Source of the DNA: Lyngbya sp. CCAP 1446/10
GTDB lineage: Bacteria; Cyanobacteriota; Cyanobacteriia; Cyanobacteriales; Microcoleaceae
Reading direction: 5' to 3'
DNA length: 64,000 nucleotides
Assembly (NCBI RefSeq): GCF_026130175.1
Contig: NZ_JAIGNI010000005.1
Coordinates: forward strand, 98,679 to 162,678
In this document: one piece after another, positions 8,862 through 17,781 of the stretch
Layout of the letters: every line of letters starts with the position of its first letter
Numbering within the stretch: position 1 is the first letter of the stretch
The notes under the pieces: generated by a model
Seen by the model: only the letters and a program-made list of their open reading frames with translations
The model's database searches: none
What the model was told of the DNA's origin: nothing
Program-made: the position numbers and the translations under genes

Positions 8862-10076
8862 CTACTCAACTCTTTCCCTGACAATCCGAATACTCTCCCA
8901 TGCAGGTATCCGACCCGCTTGTCGCTCATCTAGTAATACCAAGTAAACATAAAGTGGGTATATTTCATTGAGACTCTCTAGATACTTACGGCTAATAGCT
9001 TCACTTTCTTGACGGCTTAACATAATTGTCTTAAGCGCCAGTTTATTTTTAGAAATTACCCCATAAGTTGCTGACAAGAAATGATAGATAACAATAACAG
9101 GAAGCAGAGGGAAGTGTAAAAGTAGGAAATCACTAGCTTTGCCTGCTTTAATTGCTTTAAATTGGTCTTTGAGGACGCGGTTGAGGTCGCCGTTGAGGTC
9201 GAGGTTGAGGTCGCGGTTGAGGACGCGGTTGAGGTTGAGCTTGAGGTTGAGCTTGAGGACGAGGTTGAGGTCGCGGTTGAGGTCGCGGTTGAGGTCGCGG
9301 TTGAGGTCGCGGTTGAGGACGCGGTTGAGGACGCGGTTGAGGTCGAGGTAGAAGTTGAGCTTGAGGACGGGGTAGAGGTAGACGATGAGGTAGAGGTCGC
9401 GGTTGAGGTCGTTGAGGTCGCGTTTGAGGTCGCGGTTGAGGAGGAGGTTGAGGTCGAGGTTGAGGTCGAGGTTGAGGTCGAGGTCGCGGTTGAAGAGGCG
9501 GTTGAGGTTGAGGTCGAGGTTGAGGTTGAGGTTAAGGTCGAGGTTGAGGTCGAGGTTGCGGTTGCGGTTGAGGTTGCGGTTGAGGTCGCGGTTGAGGTCG
9601 TGGTAGAGGTCGTGGTAGAGGTCGAGGTTGAACTCCAAAACCTCAGCTAAATTCTGTTGCCAAGTTTGCTGCTGTTGAGTTTCTATTCCTACAATGATTC
9701 GCTGTTCTCCATCAAAACACCAGCATCCTACTTGTTTTTCTGGGACTGGATGCTCCTCTACTTCAGCTACAGTTGGCAGTCTATATTTAAATATGGGTGC
9801 AGATTGCTGCTGAGTTAACCATTCACAAAACTCGTTTGCATCGCTCGACCTTACTCCAGTAATGGGTTTTTGAGCATCTCCTGGCGGAAATCTGTAACTT
9901 TTCCAATGGTCAGGTTGGCGATGTACACCTGCTTTCAGCCCCTCATCAATAAAAAGCTGATATTCGGCGCAGGTGATGTAACTCATGTCAATTTCGACAT
10001 TCTCATCAATTCGTAGTAAATTGTTCAGCCGTCGGGATAACAACACGTTAGCTGCTAAGTTGAATTTTTCTGTCAT
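8862..10076 (-). CDS. Truncated FGE/SUMF1-like protein with (D/R)LN repeat region
   Basis: A 404-residue product. The start is set at 10076 because that ATG overlaps the TGA of the upstream NACHT gene (ATGA), a sign of translational coupling. Residues 1-130 resemble the formylglycine-generating-enzyme/SUMF1 fold: PITGVRSSDANEFCEWL and KYRLPTVAEVEE match its conserved core, but the domain is shorter than usual. Residues of about 148-304 are an extreme low-complexity run of LNRDLNLDLN units encoded by a minisatellite. The C-terminal 100 residues hold one hydrophobic segment (LLLHFPLLPVIVIYHFL). Family knowledge: cyanobacterial NACHT genes are often paired with SUMF1-like domains. Inference: sensor or effector partner of the NACHT protein. 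Catalytic cysteines of true FGE are not evident. Confidence 0.75.
   Translation of the reverse strand: MTEKFNLAANVLLSRRLNNLLRIDENVEIDMSYITCAEYQLFIDEGLKAGVHRQPDHWKSYRFPPGDAQKPITGVRSSDANEFCEWLTQQQSAPIFKYRLPTVAEVEEHPVPEKQVGCWCFDGEQRIIVGIETQQQQTWQQNLAEVLEFNLDLYHDLYHDLNRDLNRNLNRNRNLDLNLDLNLNLNLDLNLNRLFNRDLDLNLDLNLDLNLLLNRDLKRDLNDLNRDLYLIVYLYPVLKLNFYLDLNRVLNRVLNRDLNRDLNRDLNRDLNLVLKLNLKLNLNRVLNRDLNLDLNGDLNRVLKDQFKAIKAGKASDFLLLHFPLLPVIVIYHFLSATYGVISKNKLALKTIMLSRQESEAISRKYLESLNEIYPLYVYLVLLDERQAGRIPAWESIRIVRERVE
9165..9635. repeat. Coding minisatellite (GAGGTCGCGGTT-type hexamer/dodecamer)
   Basis: Nearly 470 bases built of interleaved 6-base units (GAGGTC, GCGGTT, GAGGTT, GACGCG) on the plus strand, read on the minus strand as LN, RD, LD and RV dipeptide combinations. 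All six frames are largely open, so reverse-frame open stretches here are artefacts. The array stays in frame with the FGE-like gene. Confidence 0.95.
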
Positions 10077-12232
10077 CGACTTTCCAAATCTGCGTTTAAC
10101 CTTTGCTCCAGTTGTTGCCGAACATCTGGATTTACACTCAACGCCTCGTCCAAGCAATCATAGGCGAGTGCCATTTCCTCAACGGATGGAGATGGCATCG
10201 CCAAGACTACACGAATCAGATTGCTAACATTACTCTGTGCTGCATAAAGACGGATGGTTTCAGCCCACCAAGATTGGTGAATATTTCCGATCAACAAATT
10301 CTCTTGGTTCGATTCCTTAATCTGAACCGCTGCTAAATATTCCTGGAAACTCAAGTGAGCAAATTCATAAATGCCTACTTCTTTTTCCACTAACAACCCA
10401 CTCACATCCCGAACTTGCTGGATAAAATTCTCTGGATTTGTACCGCTGCCTGCTACATCTGCCAGCTTGTCTTTAATCCAATCAATTCCATCGGATAGCT
10501 GGAAATCACGAGTTTTCTGCTGCATTAATTCAAATGCCAGCACTTGCAGAACAGATTGCTTTTGCGTAGCTGTTAGTGTATCCGCAATATTTTTAGCTCT
10601 TTGTCGCTTTTCTAGTAAAACCTGGCAAATTTCTCTGTAAAGTTCTACTCGTTTTCCCGGCAAGGCGCTACCGCGACGGTGCACTGTGGCAATCATGGTT
10701 AGCAGTAAAGGATTCACCGCCATGTCCATTAGAGGTTTGCTATCCTTAATCCGCTTAATTAAATCATCAGCTTGTTGTTTAGCCTCTGCCCGTACTCCCT
10801 TATCATCTTGTCCGGCACGACTCATTATCTCTGTTTCCAAATACCAGCTACCAATAAACTGCTGCATCTGTTTCAAGCTAAATGGTTGCACTTCTAAGAC
10901 AGTCACATCTTGTTGCAACCGCGCACTTTTATAACCAAAAGGTCGAGAAGTTAAAATAAAAGCTGTGTTCGGGTATGCCCCCATCTGTTCGTCTACCCAA
11001 CGACTTACTTGCTGGCGCTGGGTTTCATCCGCTACTTCATCTAATCCATCTAACATTACCAAACATTGGTTTTGACGTAATTTTTCGGCAAACCAGTTAG
11101 GCGGTGGATTCAGGAATGAATATTTTTGCTGCTGCTGCTGTACCTGCTGAGTAATTAAGTCTGCGAGAGTGAGTTGATGATTATTCACAATTTCCTGACG
11201 CACATCTCGGAGATACAACAATATCGGAATCAGTTTCGGCGCTTTCGGATGCACTTTGCGCTGTTGCTTTGTGGCATAAATCTGGGTTAAGTATCTCAAA
11301 AGGGTAGTTTTCCCGGAACCGGGTGCGCCCAATACAGCCATGCGCCAAACTGCCCGATTCTTCTTATCTATCTCTGCTAAAAAATCCCAAATTTGTTTTT
11401 TATTTGAGTTGTTTCCTTCATCCTTTAGCGGCTGAATCATTTTGTGACTTGCATTCGCTGCCTCTGTTGCAGCAATTTTGAGTGGCACAAATACCTTTTG
11501 CAACTTCAGCGTTCTGTCTCTATCCAATCCCTGTGTTTGATAGTCTCGACAGATATAAGTCAAGCCCTTGTAATATTCCCGCTGAAAAGGTGAGGTTGAA
11601 TTTTCGATCTTGTTCCAAATCAAGTCTGCAAAACTATCTGCAAGTTGCTGTCTCTTTGCCCTAAACTTCGGTGCAAGTTGGTTAGTAACTGGGATGAGAA
11701 ACTTGATGAGATGGATAAACAACATCAAAATTACAGTCACAACCAAAGCTAAAAATGATGCTGTCCATTCGCGCCTCAGTATGAAATACAACATTACCAG
11801 CAGTCCAAAACCGGGCGGAAACCATACCAATCTGTTCTGCCATTGTCTCGGTAAAAGCAGTACGGGTGGCAGCACAGTCCCCAAACCAAACATCACGAGA
11901 GATGTATAAAAAACTACTGGGCTGAATTCAGCAGCTATGTAGTTCCCCTTCAAGAGTCCGAACAGGATGCCACCTCCCAGCAGGGGTAAAAAACCAACAA
12001 GCCAGTTTTGATTCCCAGGCGTTGAACTCGGCTGAGACTGACTGGATATAGCAGTGAAGATGAAAAGTGCCAATAGACACACTACAGTCAGTCCGAGTAT
12101 CAGGGGGTCTGATATTTTTAAGTCTTGTTTACCCGGTAGTTGGTTGATCAGCCAACCCAACAAACCATTACTGAGTATCAACAGCAACGGTAGCAGCAAA
12201 TTTTGGAGAAATCTGGACATAAGCGATCGCAT
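10073..12232 (-). CDS. Membrane-anchored NACHT-domain NTPase
   Basis: A 719-residue protein. About six hydrophobic segments fill residues 10-182, so the N-terminus is membrane-embedded. The NACHT domain follows: Walker A GAPGSGKTT at 302-310, Walker B VMLDGLDEVAD at about 392-402, then sensor and arginine motifs (ILTSRPFGY). A helical C-terminal region ends in FAHLSFQEYLAAVQI, typical of NACHT proteins. Known: NACHT (STAND) NTPases act as signal-responsive switches and many bacterial ones are antiviral. Its TGA overlaps the ATG of the FGE-like gene by 4 bases, so the two form an operon. Inference: membrane sensor with a coupled partner. The sensing domain is not identified; no leucine-rich or TPR array is seen. 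Confidence 0.9.
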   Translation of the reverse strand: MRSLMSRFLQNLLLPLLLILSNGLLGWLINQLPGKQDLKISDPLILGLTVVCLLALFIFTAISSQSQPSSTPGNQNWLVGFLPLLGGGILFGLLKGNYIAAEFSPVVFYTSLVMFGLGTVLPPVLLLPRQWQNRLVWFPPGFGLLVMLYFILRREWTASFLALVVTVILMLFIHLIKFLIPVTNQLAPKFRAKRQQLADSFADLIWNKIENSTSPFQREYYKGLTYICRDYQTQGLDRDRTLKLQKVFVPLKIAATEAANASHKMIQPLKDEGNNSNKKQIWDFLAEIDKKNRAVWRMAVLGAPGSGKTTLLRYLTQIYATKQQRKVHPKAPKLIPILLYLRDVRQEIVNNHQLTLADLITQQVQQQQQKYSFLNPPPNWFAEKLRQNQCLVMLDGLDEVADETQRQQVSRWVDEQMGAYPNTAFILTSRPFGYKSARLQQDVTVLEVQPFSLKQMQQFIGSWYLETEIMSRAGQDDKGVRAEAKQQADDLIKRIKDSKPLMDMAVNPLLLTMIATVHRRGSALPGKRVELYREICQVLLEKRQRAKNIADTLTATQKQSVLQVLAFELMQQKTRDFQLSDGIDWIKDKLADVAGSGTNPENFIQQVRDVSGLLVEKEVGIYEFAHLSFQEYLAAVQIKESNQENLLIGNIHQSWWAETIRLYAAQSNVSNLIRVVLAMPSPSVEEMALAYDCLDEALSVNPDVRQQLEQRLNADLESR

Positions 12233-12363
12233 TTAAAAGCTTGTTGTATCCAATTTTACGCGATCTGAGCGATCGATATCACGAAGGTTCCCTAACGTAC
12301 TTATTTTAATCAAAAGCGCGATCGCTTTTTTTATGGCTTTTCTGCAAGCGACGCACCCTACAA

Positions 12364-14220
12364 CTATGACCGAGAACAATGATAAACTTCATATTCGTAC
12401 CCATCTACCCCCGGAAACTGGCGCGATTCAAGCTGACATTTTTGTGCTGCTAAGTTGACAGGTGCGCGAAAATTTACCAACCACAAATCTAGCGGACGTT
12501 CTAATTTACTGAGTGTCTGATCCAGTATCCCCGCCACAATTTCCGGCGCATCCCTTCTCTGCTTAACTAAAAGAAACTGTGGAGAAAACGCTTTAACTTC
12601 TTCCTTTTTCCTAACATCCGTTACATCCGTTACAAAATCCGCTGCCGAACCCTTCTTCCTAACATCCGTTACATCCGTTACATCCGCTACATCCGCTACA
12701 AAATCCGCTGCCGAACTTCTTTCCCATTCCAATCCTATCCCCATCAACTCTCCTATTTCTACATGAGTATTTTGAGTAGTGGCAATTAACACTGGAACTT
12801 TCGAGACTTCGCGAATAATAGGAATTAAAAGGTCTGGTTTGTAATATTTGCGATAGCCGAGATTGGAATTTACTGTGATACCGCTGACAAAACCCATTGC
12901 TAAAATTAGCATGACTGCTTTTTTGCCAGAAATTTCTACGGCAGGCAAATTAAACCATCGACTTTTGACTGTAGGTGTGCTATAAATAACTGCTAAGATT
13001 GCTCCTAATAGTAATATCACTCCCGGAAAGTAGACGAAATTGTATCGAGGGCCGCGAGTTAGGTCAATTCCTAGAATGTATGCAAAGCTGAAAAATAGGA
13101 AAATTGCTCCTAGTACAAATCCGCCGAAAATCACAGTACCTAAACGAGTATCTGGAGTTTTCAAGGAAGTTTTAAGAGCGTTTCGCAGCAGGGGAAGTGC
13201 CCAAAGCAAAAATATTGTCATGCCGATCGCAGATCCAGCCACTACTGCCAAATTTGGCGATTCTACCGGCAGCAGCGACACGACAGTGATCCATCCCGCG
13301 CAAGCTTGAACAATCGGATTGATCCCATCTAATAATGTGCGATCGCCACTGACAAGCCAATTAGTTAGTTCACTGCCGTACTTGTTTGACGAAAATACCG
13401 GCAGCCAAACTAAACCGCCAGCTAAAGTCCCCAGCGCTACTGCTAACAGCCGCCAGATAATTTGAAATTGCCAAATATTCGGCTGCTGATTATTTGAAGT
13501 TGCCAATTTCTGATTAAATTGCAGCCAAATTACAGCAATTAAGGCGATGGCTTCGGCACACAAAGTCAGCACAAAAAAGTAGTGAGAAGCAATTCCCAAA
13601 CAGTTAATAACTATCCAAATTAGCACCGCCCAAACAGGTAGAGGAGCGCGTTGTTGCAGTTTTTGGGCAGCTAAGGTCAAGCAAAAAAGAGAGGCAATAA
13701 CTAATAATATTCCTAATGTATAATGGCGGGCTTCTTGAGCGAGATAAATGCCGTAGGGAGAAACTGCCATCATTGCGGCCGCACATTGGCCGACTAAACG
13801 AGAATTGAATGCAAATTTGCCTAAAAAGTAGATGGCGGGTACTGAAATAACGCCCAATAATGCCGGCAGCGATCGCCCAATCCACACTAAACTATCCTCG
13901 GTCGGCCCAAACAACCGCATCCACCAGTGGGCTAGCATAAAATATACTGGCGGATGGTTGCTTTCTAGCAGCAAATGGTTTAGGACATCTGCAATGCCAG
14001 CATCGGGACGAAATTGCAGCGGTTGTAATAGAGTGGGAAGGTCGATCGCGCGATCGATCGGCACACCGCGAAAACTGTTGCCCAAACTAAACACTAGAGT
14101 CGAAAACTCGTCAGTCCACAGCGGTTTCGAGTCCAAATTGGCAAAACGCAGCATTAGGGCGATCGCCATCCACAGCAATAGCAACAACAGTTGTTTGTTC
14201 TTAATCATCAATTCAGTCAT
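12364..14220 (-). CDS. Glycosyltransferase family 39-like membrane protein
   Basis: A 618-residue integral membrane protein with an N-terminal transmembrane helix, the periplasmic-loop acidic motif WTDEFST near residue 36, and RHYTLGI in a later segment, as in ArnT/PMT-type (GT39/GT83) glycosyltransferases that use polyprenyl-phosphate sugars. About ten further hydrophobic segments follow to residue 450. A repeat-encoded insert (SAADFVADV, then DVTDVRKK) lies at about residues 501-540 in the C-terminal soluble part. The next minus-strand gene upstream is a GT2-GtrA protein that could make the lipid-linked sugar, so both may act in surface glycosylation. The donor and acceptor are unknown. Confidence 0.85.
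   Translation of the reverse strand: MTELMIKNKQLLLLLLWMAIALMLRFANLDSKPLWTDEFSTLVFSLGNSFRGVPIDRAIDLPTLLQPLQFRPDAGIADVLNHLLLESNHPPVYFMLAHWWMRLFGPTEDSLVWIGRSLPALLGVISVPAIYFLGKFAFNSRLVGQCAAAMMAVSPYGIYLAQEARHYTLGILLVIASLFCLTLAAQKLQQRAPLPVWAVLIWIVINCLGIASHYFFVLTLCAEAIALIAVIWLQFNQKLATSNNQQPNIWQFQIIWRLLAVALGTLAGGLVWLPVFSSNKYGSELTNWLVSGDRTLLDGINPIVQACAGWITVVSLLPVESPNLAVVAGSAIGMTIFLLWALPLLRNALKTSLKTPDTRLGTVIFGGFVLGAIFLFFSFAYILGIDLTRGPRYNFVYFPGVILLLGAILAVIYSTPTVKSRWFNLPAVEISGKKAVMLILAMGFVSGITVNSNLGYRKYYKPDLLIPIIREVSKVPVLIATTQNTHVEIGELMGIGLEWERSSAADFVADVADVTDVTDVRKKGSAADFVTDVTDVRKKEEVKAFSPQFLLVKQRRDAPEIVAGILDQTLSKLERPLDLWLVNFRAPVNLAAQKCQLESRQFPGVDGYEYEVYHCSRS
12600..12722 (-). repeat. In-frame coding repeat (AADFV-DVTDV type)
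   Basis: Two copies of a roughly 45-60-base unit within the GT39 gene, encoding SAADFV(A/T)DV(A/T)DV and RKK linkers. The same unit, in the same reading frame, occurs in the SNF2 helicase gene (about 58010-58140), and a variant sits between genes at 49111-49170. Confidence 0.85.
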
Positions 14221-14249
14221 TCAAAGGCATAGGGAAGAAGAGTTATTAT

Positions 14250-14368
14250 AGTTGATAATTGACAGTTGACAGTTGCTAGTTGCTAGTTGTTAACTATCAA
14301 CTGTTTAAAACCCTCTCTGCCAACAGTCAACTGCCAACAGTCAACTGTCAACTGTCAACTGTCAACTT
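14250..14368. repeat. STRR array (CAGTTGA/CTGTCAA heptamers)
   Basis: Heptamers of the CAGTTGA family on both sides of a short unique stretch between the GT39 start and the GT2-GtrA gene end. The array supplies the last codons and the stop codon of the GT2-GtrA gene. Confidence 0.85.
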
Positions 14369-15572
14369 CCGTCACCCGCCAGCTCAGCTTCATATTAATC
14401 CAGAAATTCCACAGAGTCACAACTGCGATCGCAATTAAAGTCGCCAAATATTCATTCATCCCCAAAATATTAAACATCACATTAACCAGCAGCACATTCA
14501 AAATCAAACCCATCAAGCAAATTGTATTAAACTTCAACAGCCGTTTCAAGCGCTGCTTCATTCCCGGCTGTCGCTTAGAAATATCCCCAAAAGTCCACAA
14601 ATCATTCCAAAAAAAGTTACTGATAATTGCCAATTCAGCAGCAAAAATCAGACTGCGAGTCAGCTCCAAATTGAATATCTCGCGCAGCACGTACAAAACC
14701 GCCATATTCACAAACACGCCGCTGAAACCTACAAGGCCAAACCGCAGAAACTTACCCATCGGCCAGCGGGCAAACCGCAATATGAGCAAATGCCGCAAAT
14801 ACTCAATATACTGTTTCCCAGTAACTTTGCTCTCGCCTTCCTTCCGCTCCTGAAACACGTAACCAACCTCTCCAATCCAGCGGATATCCCCCCTTCCAAG
14901 CACTTCAATCAAAATTTTGTAACCCGCAGGATTCATGGTTTTGCCGGCAACGCAACTGCGGCGCACCATAAAATAGCCACTCATCGGATCGGAAACTCGG
15001 CCCACCACTCCCGGTAGTACGATCAATCCGACTATTTGAGCTCCCCGTGACAACAATCGCCTGACAACGCTCCAGTCGCTCACCCCGCCCTCGTCAACGT
15101 GGCGGCTCGCAGCGGCCAAATCGGCTCCCCGCTGAATTTCTGATAAAAGCTGCAACAGCGTCTCCGGGGGATGCTGCAAGTCGGCATCGATCACCCCCAA
15201 AACCTCGCCCCTAGAGGCTTGCCACCCGCGAATTACGGCGGTGGAAAGTCCCCGCTCGTCTGAGCGCCGCATCACGCGCAAGTGCGGATATTCGGCTGTC
15301 AAGGACTGGGCAACTTCCCAGGTGCGATCGGGACTGTTGTCATCGACTACAATTAATTCGTAGTTGCCGGGAATCATGCCATCGAGCAATTTGCTTAATT
15401 GTTCCACAATACTTTTGACATTCTTGCACTCGTTGTATGTGGGAATGACGAGGGAAAAATAAATGGGCGGTGTGTCTGCGTCTGTAAAAGTTGCAGCGAA
15501 AGTCGGTACAGCAGGAATTTGCAAAGGCCCAGAAGGCACTGGTAACAGATGATTTGTTTCGTTGACGCCCAT
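14355..15572 (-). CDS. GT2 polyprenyl-phosphate sugar transferase fused to GtrA membrane domain
   Basis: A 405-residue protein. Residues 40-270 are a DPM1-like family 2 glycosyltransferase: SLVIPTYNE, ELIVVDDNSPD, then the DxD-type IDADLQHPP. Residues 275-400 form a GtrA-type domain with four hydrophobic helices (FGLVGFSGVFVNMAVLYVL and others). Known: such fusions transfer a sugar from a nucleotide donor to polyprenyl phosphate and may flip it. It likely supplies lipid-linked sugar to the GT39-like enzyme downstream. The C-terminal VTEVDS and the TGA come from the heptamer repeat, so the true ancestral end may have been lost. It is divergent from cofH. Confidence 0.9.
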   Translation of the reverse strand: MGVNETNHLLPVPSGPLQIPAVPTFAATFTDADTPPIYFSLVIPTYNECKNVKSIVEQLSKLLDGMIPGNYELIVVDDNSPDRTWEVAQSLTAEYPHLRVMRRSDERGLSTAVIRGWQASRGEVLGVIDADLQHPPETLLQLLSEIQRGADLAAASRHVDEGGVSDWSVVRRLLSRGAQIVGLIVLPGVVGRVSDPMSGYFMVRRSCVAGKTMNPAGYKILIEVLGRGDIRWIGEVGYVFQERKEGESKVTGKQYIEYLRHLLILRFARWPMGKFLRFGLVGFSGVFVNMAVLYVLREIFNLELTRSLIFAAELAIISNFFWNDLWTFGDISKRQPGMKQRLKRLLKFNTICLMGLILNVLLVNVMFNILGMNEYLATLIAIAVVTLWNFWINMKLSWRVTEVDS

Positions 15573-15711
15573 AAATTAAGTTTCACAAATTAAAAGATGC
15601 TTTTAGAAAAGTTGAGAGTTGAGCAGAGTGTTCCTTTATAATTGATTTGTTAAGATATAAAAACGCCTTAATTTTAGGCAGTAATTCTGTAACTAAGCCA
15701 AAAATAAAACT

Positions 15712-16857
15712 GTGGATGCAATTCTCGATCGCGCTTTACAAGGTTACAACATCTCTACCGCCGAGGCCTTGGTACTTTTGCAGCCAAGAGATCCAGAGGA
15801 TCTCGCCCAAATTCAAGCAACCGCTGACTTGCTCCGCCGCCGACAATCAGGGGATACTGTTACCTATGTGATAAATCACAATATTAATTTTACTAACATT
15901 TGCGAGCAGCATTGCAGTTTTTGTGCGTTCCGCCGCGACGATGGAGATGAAGGCGCTTTTTGGTTAGACGCAGCCCAAATTCAGGAAAAGGCAACTGATG
16001 CAGTGCGACGGGATGCGACGGAAATTTGTATGCAGGGTGGCTTAAATCTTCAAGCTAAGCTGAACGGCCAATCTTTGCCTTATTATCTGCAATTGGTAAA
16101 AACTATTAAAGATAAGTTTCCGCAGTTGCACTTGCACGCTTTTTCGCCACAAGAAATAGAATTTATTGCCCGACAAGATAATCTGAGTTTCAGCTATGTA
16201 ATTTCAGCTTTGCAAGATGCGGGAGTCGGTTCGATGCCTGGTACTGCGGCGGAAGTTCTCGACGATGCGGTGCGGAGGATTATTTGCCCGGAAAAACTAG
16301 ATTCGGCAACTTGGTTGGAAATTGTGGGAACTGCTCACCGTCTGGGTTTGCCGACAACGAGTACGATGCTTTGCGGGCATATTGAGACTGCCTCTCAGCA
16401 GGTTTTGCATTTGGAAAAAGTGCGATCGCTCCAACAAACAGCAATTAACAATAACTATCCAGCACGCATCACAGAATTCATTTTACTGCCCTTTGTCGGA
16501 CAGGATGCACCGGCTCCTTTACGCAGTCGAGTCGGCCGCGATCAACCAGTTTTAGCAGATACATTGTTACTCACCGCTGTATCTCGAATCTTCTTGGGAA
16601 ATTTGATTTCCAATCATCAGCCAAGCTGGGTAAAATTGGGTTTAGCAGGAGCTACAGAAGCCCTAAAATGGGGCTGCAACGACATCGGCGGCACTTTGAT
16701 GGAAGAGCACATTACCACGATGGCCGGTGCGGTTGGCGGCAGTTGTCAGTCTGTGGAAGATTTGCAGAATGCGATTCGTTCTTTGGGGCGGGATTATCAG
16801 CAAAGAGATACAATTTATCGACCTTTGGGGGTTGACAATTTGGCTGTAATAAGTTGA
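15712..16857 (+). CDS. cofH: CofH, FO synthase subunit 2
   Basis: A 381-residue radical SAM enzyme. The cluster motif CEQHCSFC (C64, C68, C71) is CxxxCxxC, and MCGHIETA (reading [10 protein letters not shown]) and [12 protein letters not shown] are typical of CofH. It joins the ribityl-aminouracil and tyrosine moieties in synthesis of FO, the 5-deazaflavin chromophore of F420 and of some photolyases. The start is taken as GTG at 15712, which gives the usual length. CofG is not in this window, as is usual when the two subunits are encoded apart in cyanobacteria. It is a single gene, divergent from the GT2 gene. Confidence 0.92.
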   Translation: MDAILDRALQGYNISTAEALVLLQPRDPEDLAQIQATADLLRRRQSGDTVTYVINHNINFTNICEQHCSFCAFRRDDGDEGAFWLDAAQIQEKATDAVRRDATEICMQGGLNLQAKLNGQSLPYYLQLVKTIKDKFPQLHLHAFSPQEIEFIARQDNLSFSYVISALQDAGVGSMPGTAAEVLDDAVRRIICPEKLDSATWLEIVGTAHRLGLPTTSTMLCGHIETASQQVLHLEKVRSLQQTAINNNYPARITEFILLPFVGQDAPAPLRSRVGRDQPVLADTLLLTAVSRIFLGNLISNHQPSWVKLGLAGATEALKWGCNDIGGTLMEEHITTMAGAVGGSCQSVEDLQNAIRSLGRDYQQRDTIYRPLGVDNLAVIS

Positions 16858-16872
16858 AAATTTGGCAATAAA

Positions 16873-16920
16873 TCGGCGGTTGAAACCGCTGCTATACAAA
16901 CAATGTCCGCCTGCGCGGAC
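16873..16920 (+). repeat. Interspersed repeat, CGGCGGTTGAAACCG family
   Basis: One copy of a roughly 50-base element: CGGCGGTTGAAACCGC, then CTATACAAACAA, then GTCCGCCTGCGCGGAC. Both ends are self-complementary. Other copies lie at 52910-53028 (two in tandem), 61685-61734 and 62234-62283. No gene is seen in the rest of 16858-17028. Confidence 0.8.
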
Positions 16921-17028
16921 TAAGAAATAATTAAGTAAAAATCCCGGATTTAGTACGGGTGAGGAGCAGAGATTTGCGATCGCACTTTCGACTACAATGC
17001 TCGAAAGGGCGATCGCACATTTGACACT

Positions 17029-17295
17029 TCAATCTAACCGAATTAACTTAACCAACAAACTCATGATTTCTCCCTGTTCCGGCGTAATAATGATGCGATT
17101 GTCGGGAATGGCGATGGGATGCGTCCAACGAGCAACTTCCGCGTAGCGCAAGGCGTGGAGTTGGTGGATAGTGCGCCGTACTCCCAGCGGCGAACCGATG
17201 ATGACGTGACGGATGGATTCGCGATTATCAGCCTCAAAGCTTTGGTTGGTTAAAACTTGGGGCGATACTTGGTTCGATGCGGAATCTTGCAGCAT
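17029..17295 (-). CDS. Conserved hypothetical protein (cyanobacterial)
   Basis: About 88 residues from the ATG at 17295; an alternative TTG at 17379 with GGGGAA upstream would add 28 residues. The conserved-looking core reads GSPLGVRRTIHQLHALRYAE followed by a short linker and QGEIMSLLVKLI. Small helical proteins with this pattern occur widely in filamentous cyanobacteria; I know no function. No membrane segment. It is divergent from the XRE regulator, sharing a 215-base intergenic region. Confidence 0.6.
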   Translation of the reverse strand: MLQDSASNQVSPQVLTNQSFEADNRESIRHVIIGSPLGVRRTIHQLHALRYAEVARWTHPIAIPDNRIIITPEQGEIMSLLVKLIRLD

Positions 17296-17510
17296 AGTTT
17301 TGACAAACAATTTGGGATAGGTTTGATGCTTTGTAACGGTAAAACCGCGTACAATAGCAAGTTGAAGAAAAGACAGCAATTCCCCTACAGCACAAGTTGC
17401 GGTTCTGGTGCTGTCTGATCTTGATTGTCTAATCGTAAATCAATTAACGGTTATCGTCAATAAATTTAAGTATATAGTAAATAAATTTAATATAAGTTAA
17501 CAAATAGCCT

Positions 17511-17753
17511 ATGGGAATCTCAGAAAGAGCCGATCGATCGCCCTTAATGCGATTGAGAACTCAGCGGTTTATGACTCAAAAGCAGCTAGCAGAAGCACTT
17601 GGCGTTACGGAAGCGACGGTAAGAAACTGGGAATCGGGGCGATCTGTACCGAAGCTAACGCCTGTTCAATACAAGAAGTTGCTAGAGATTCTGCAAATTA
17701 CCTCTGCTGAATTACCAGACCAATTTGGTTATCCCAGCGATGCTGATGGATAG
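17511..17753 (+). CDS. XRE-family helix-turn-helix regulator
   Basis: An 80-residue protein made almost wholly of one HTH_3 domain: QKQLAEALGVTEATVRNWES is the helix-turn-helix, followed by GRSVPKLTPVQ. No ligand or protease domain. It ends 28 bases before the convergent TOPRIM-like gene, so it could regulate that pair or belong with the upstream hypothetical gene. Single-domain XRE proteins often control toxin or defence genes; this link is an inference from position only. Confidence 0.85.
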   Translation: MGISERADRSPLMRLRTQRFMTQKQLAEALGVTEATVRNWESGRSVPKLTPVQYKKLLEILQITSAELPDQFGYPSDADG

Positions 17754-17781
17754 AAAATGGAATATAATTGAGGCGTTTTAT

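Noticed and set aside
9139..9650. Open plus-strand frames rich in Arg-Leu-Arg-Ser or Glu-Val opposite the FGE-like gene
   Set aside because: They are products of the hexamer/dodecamer array, which leaves several frames open. The minus-strand frame joins to the FGE-like domain.
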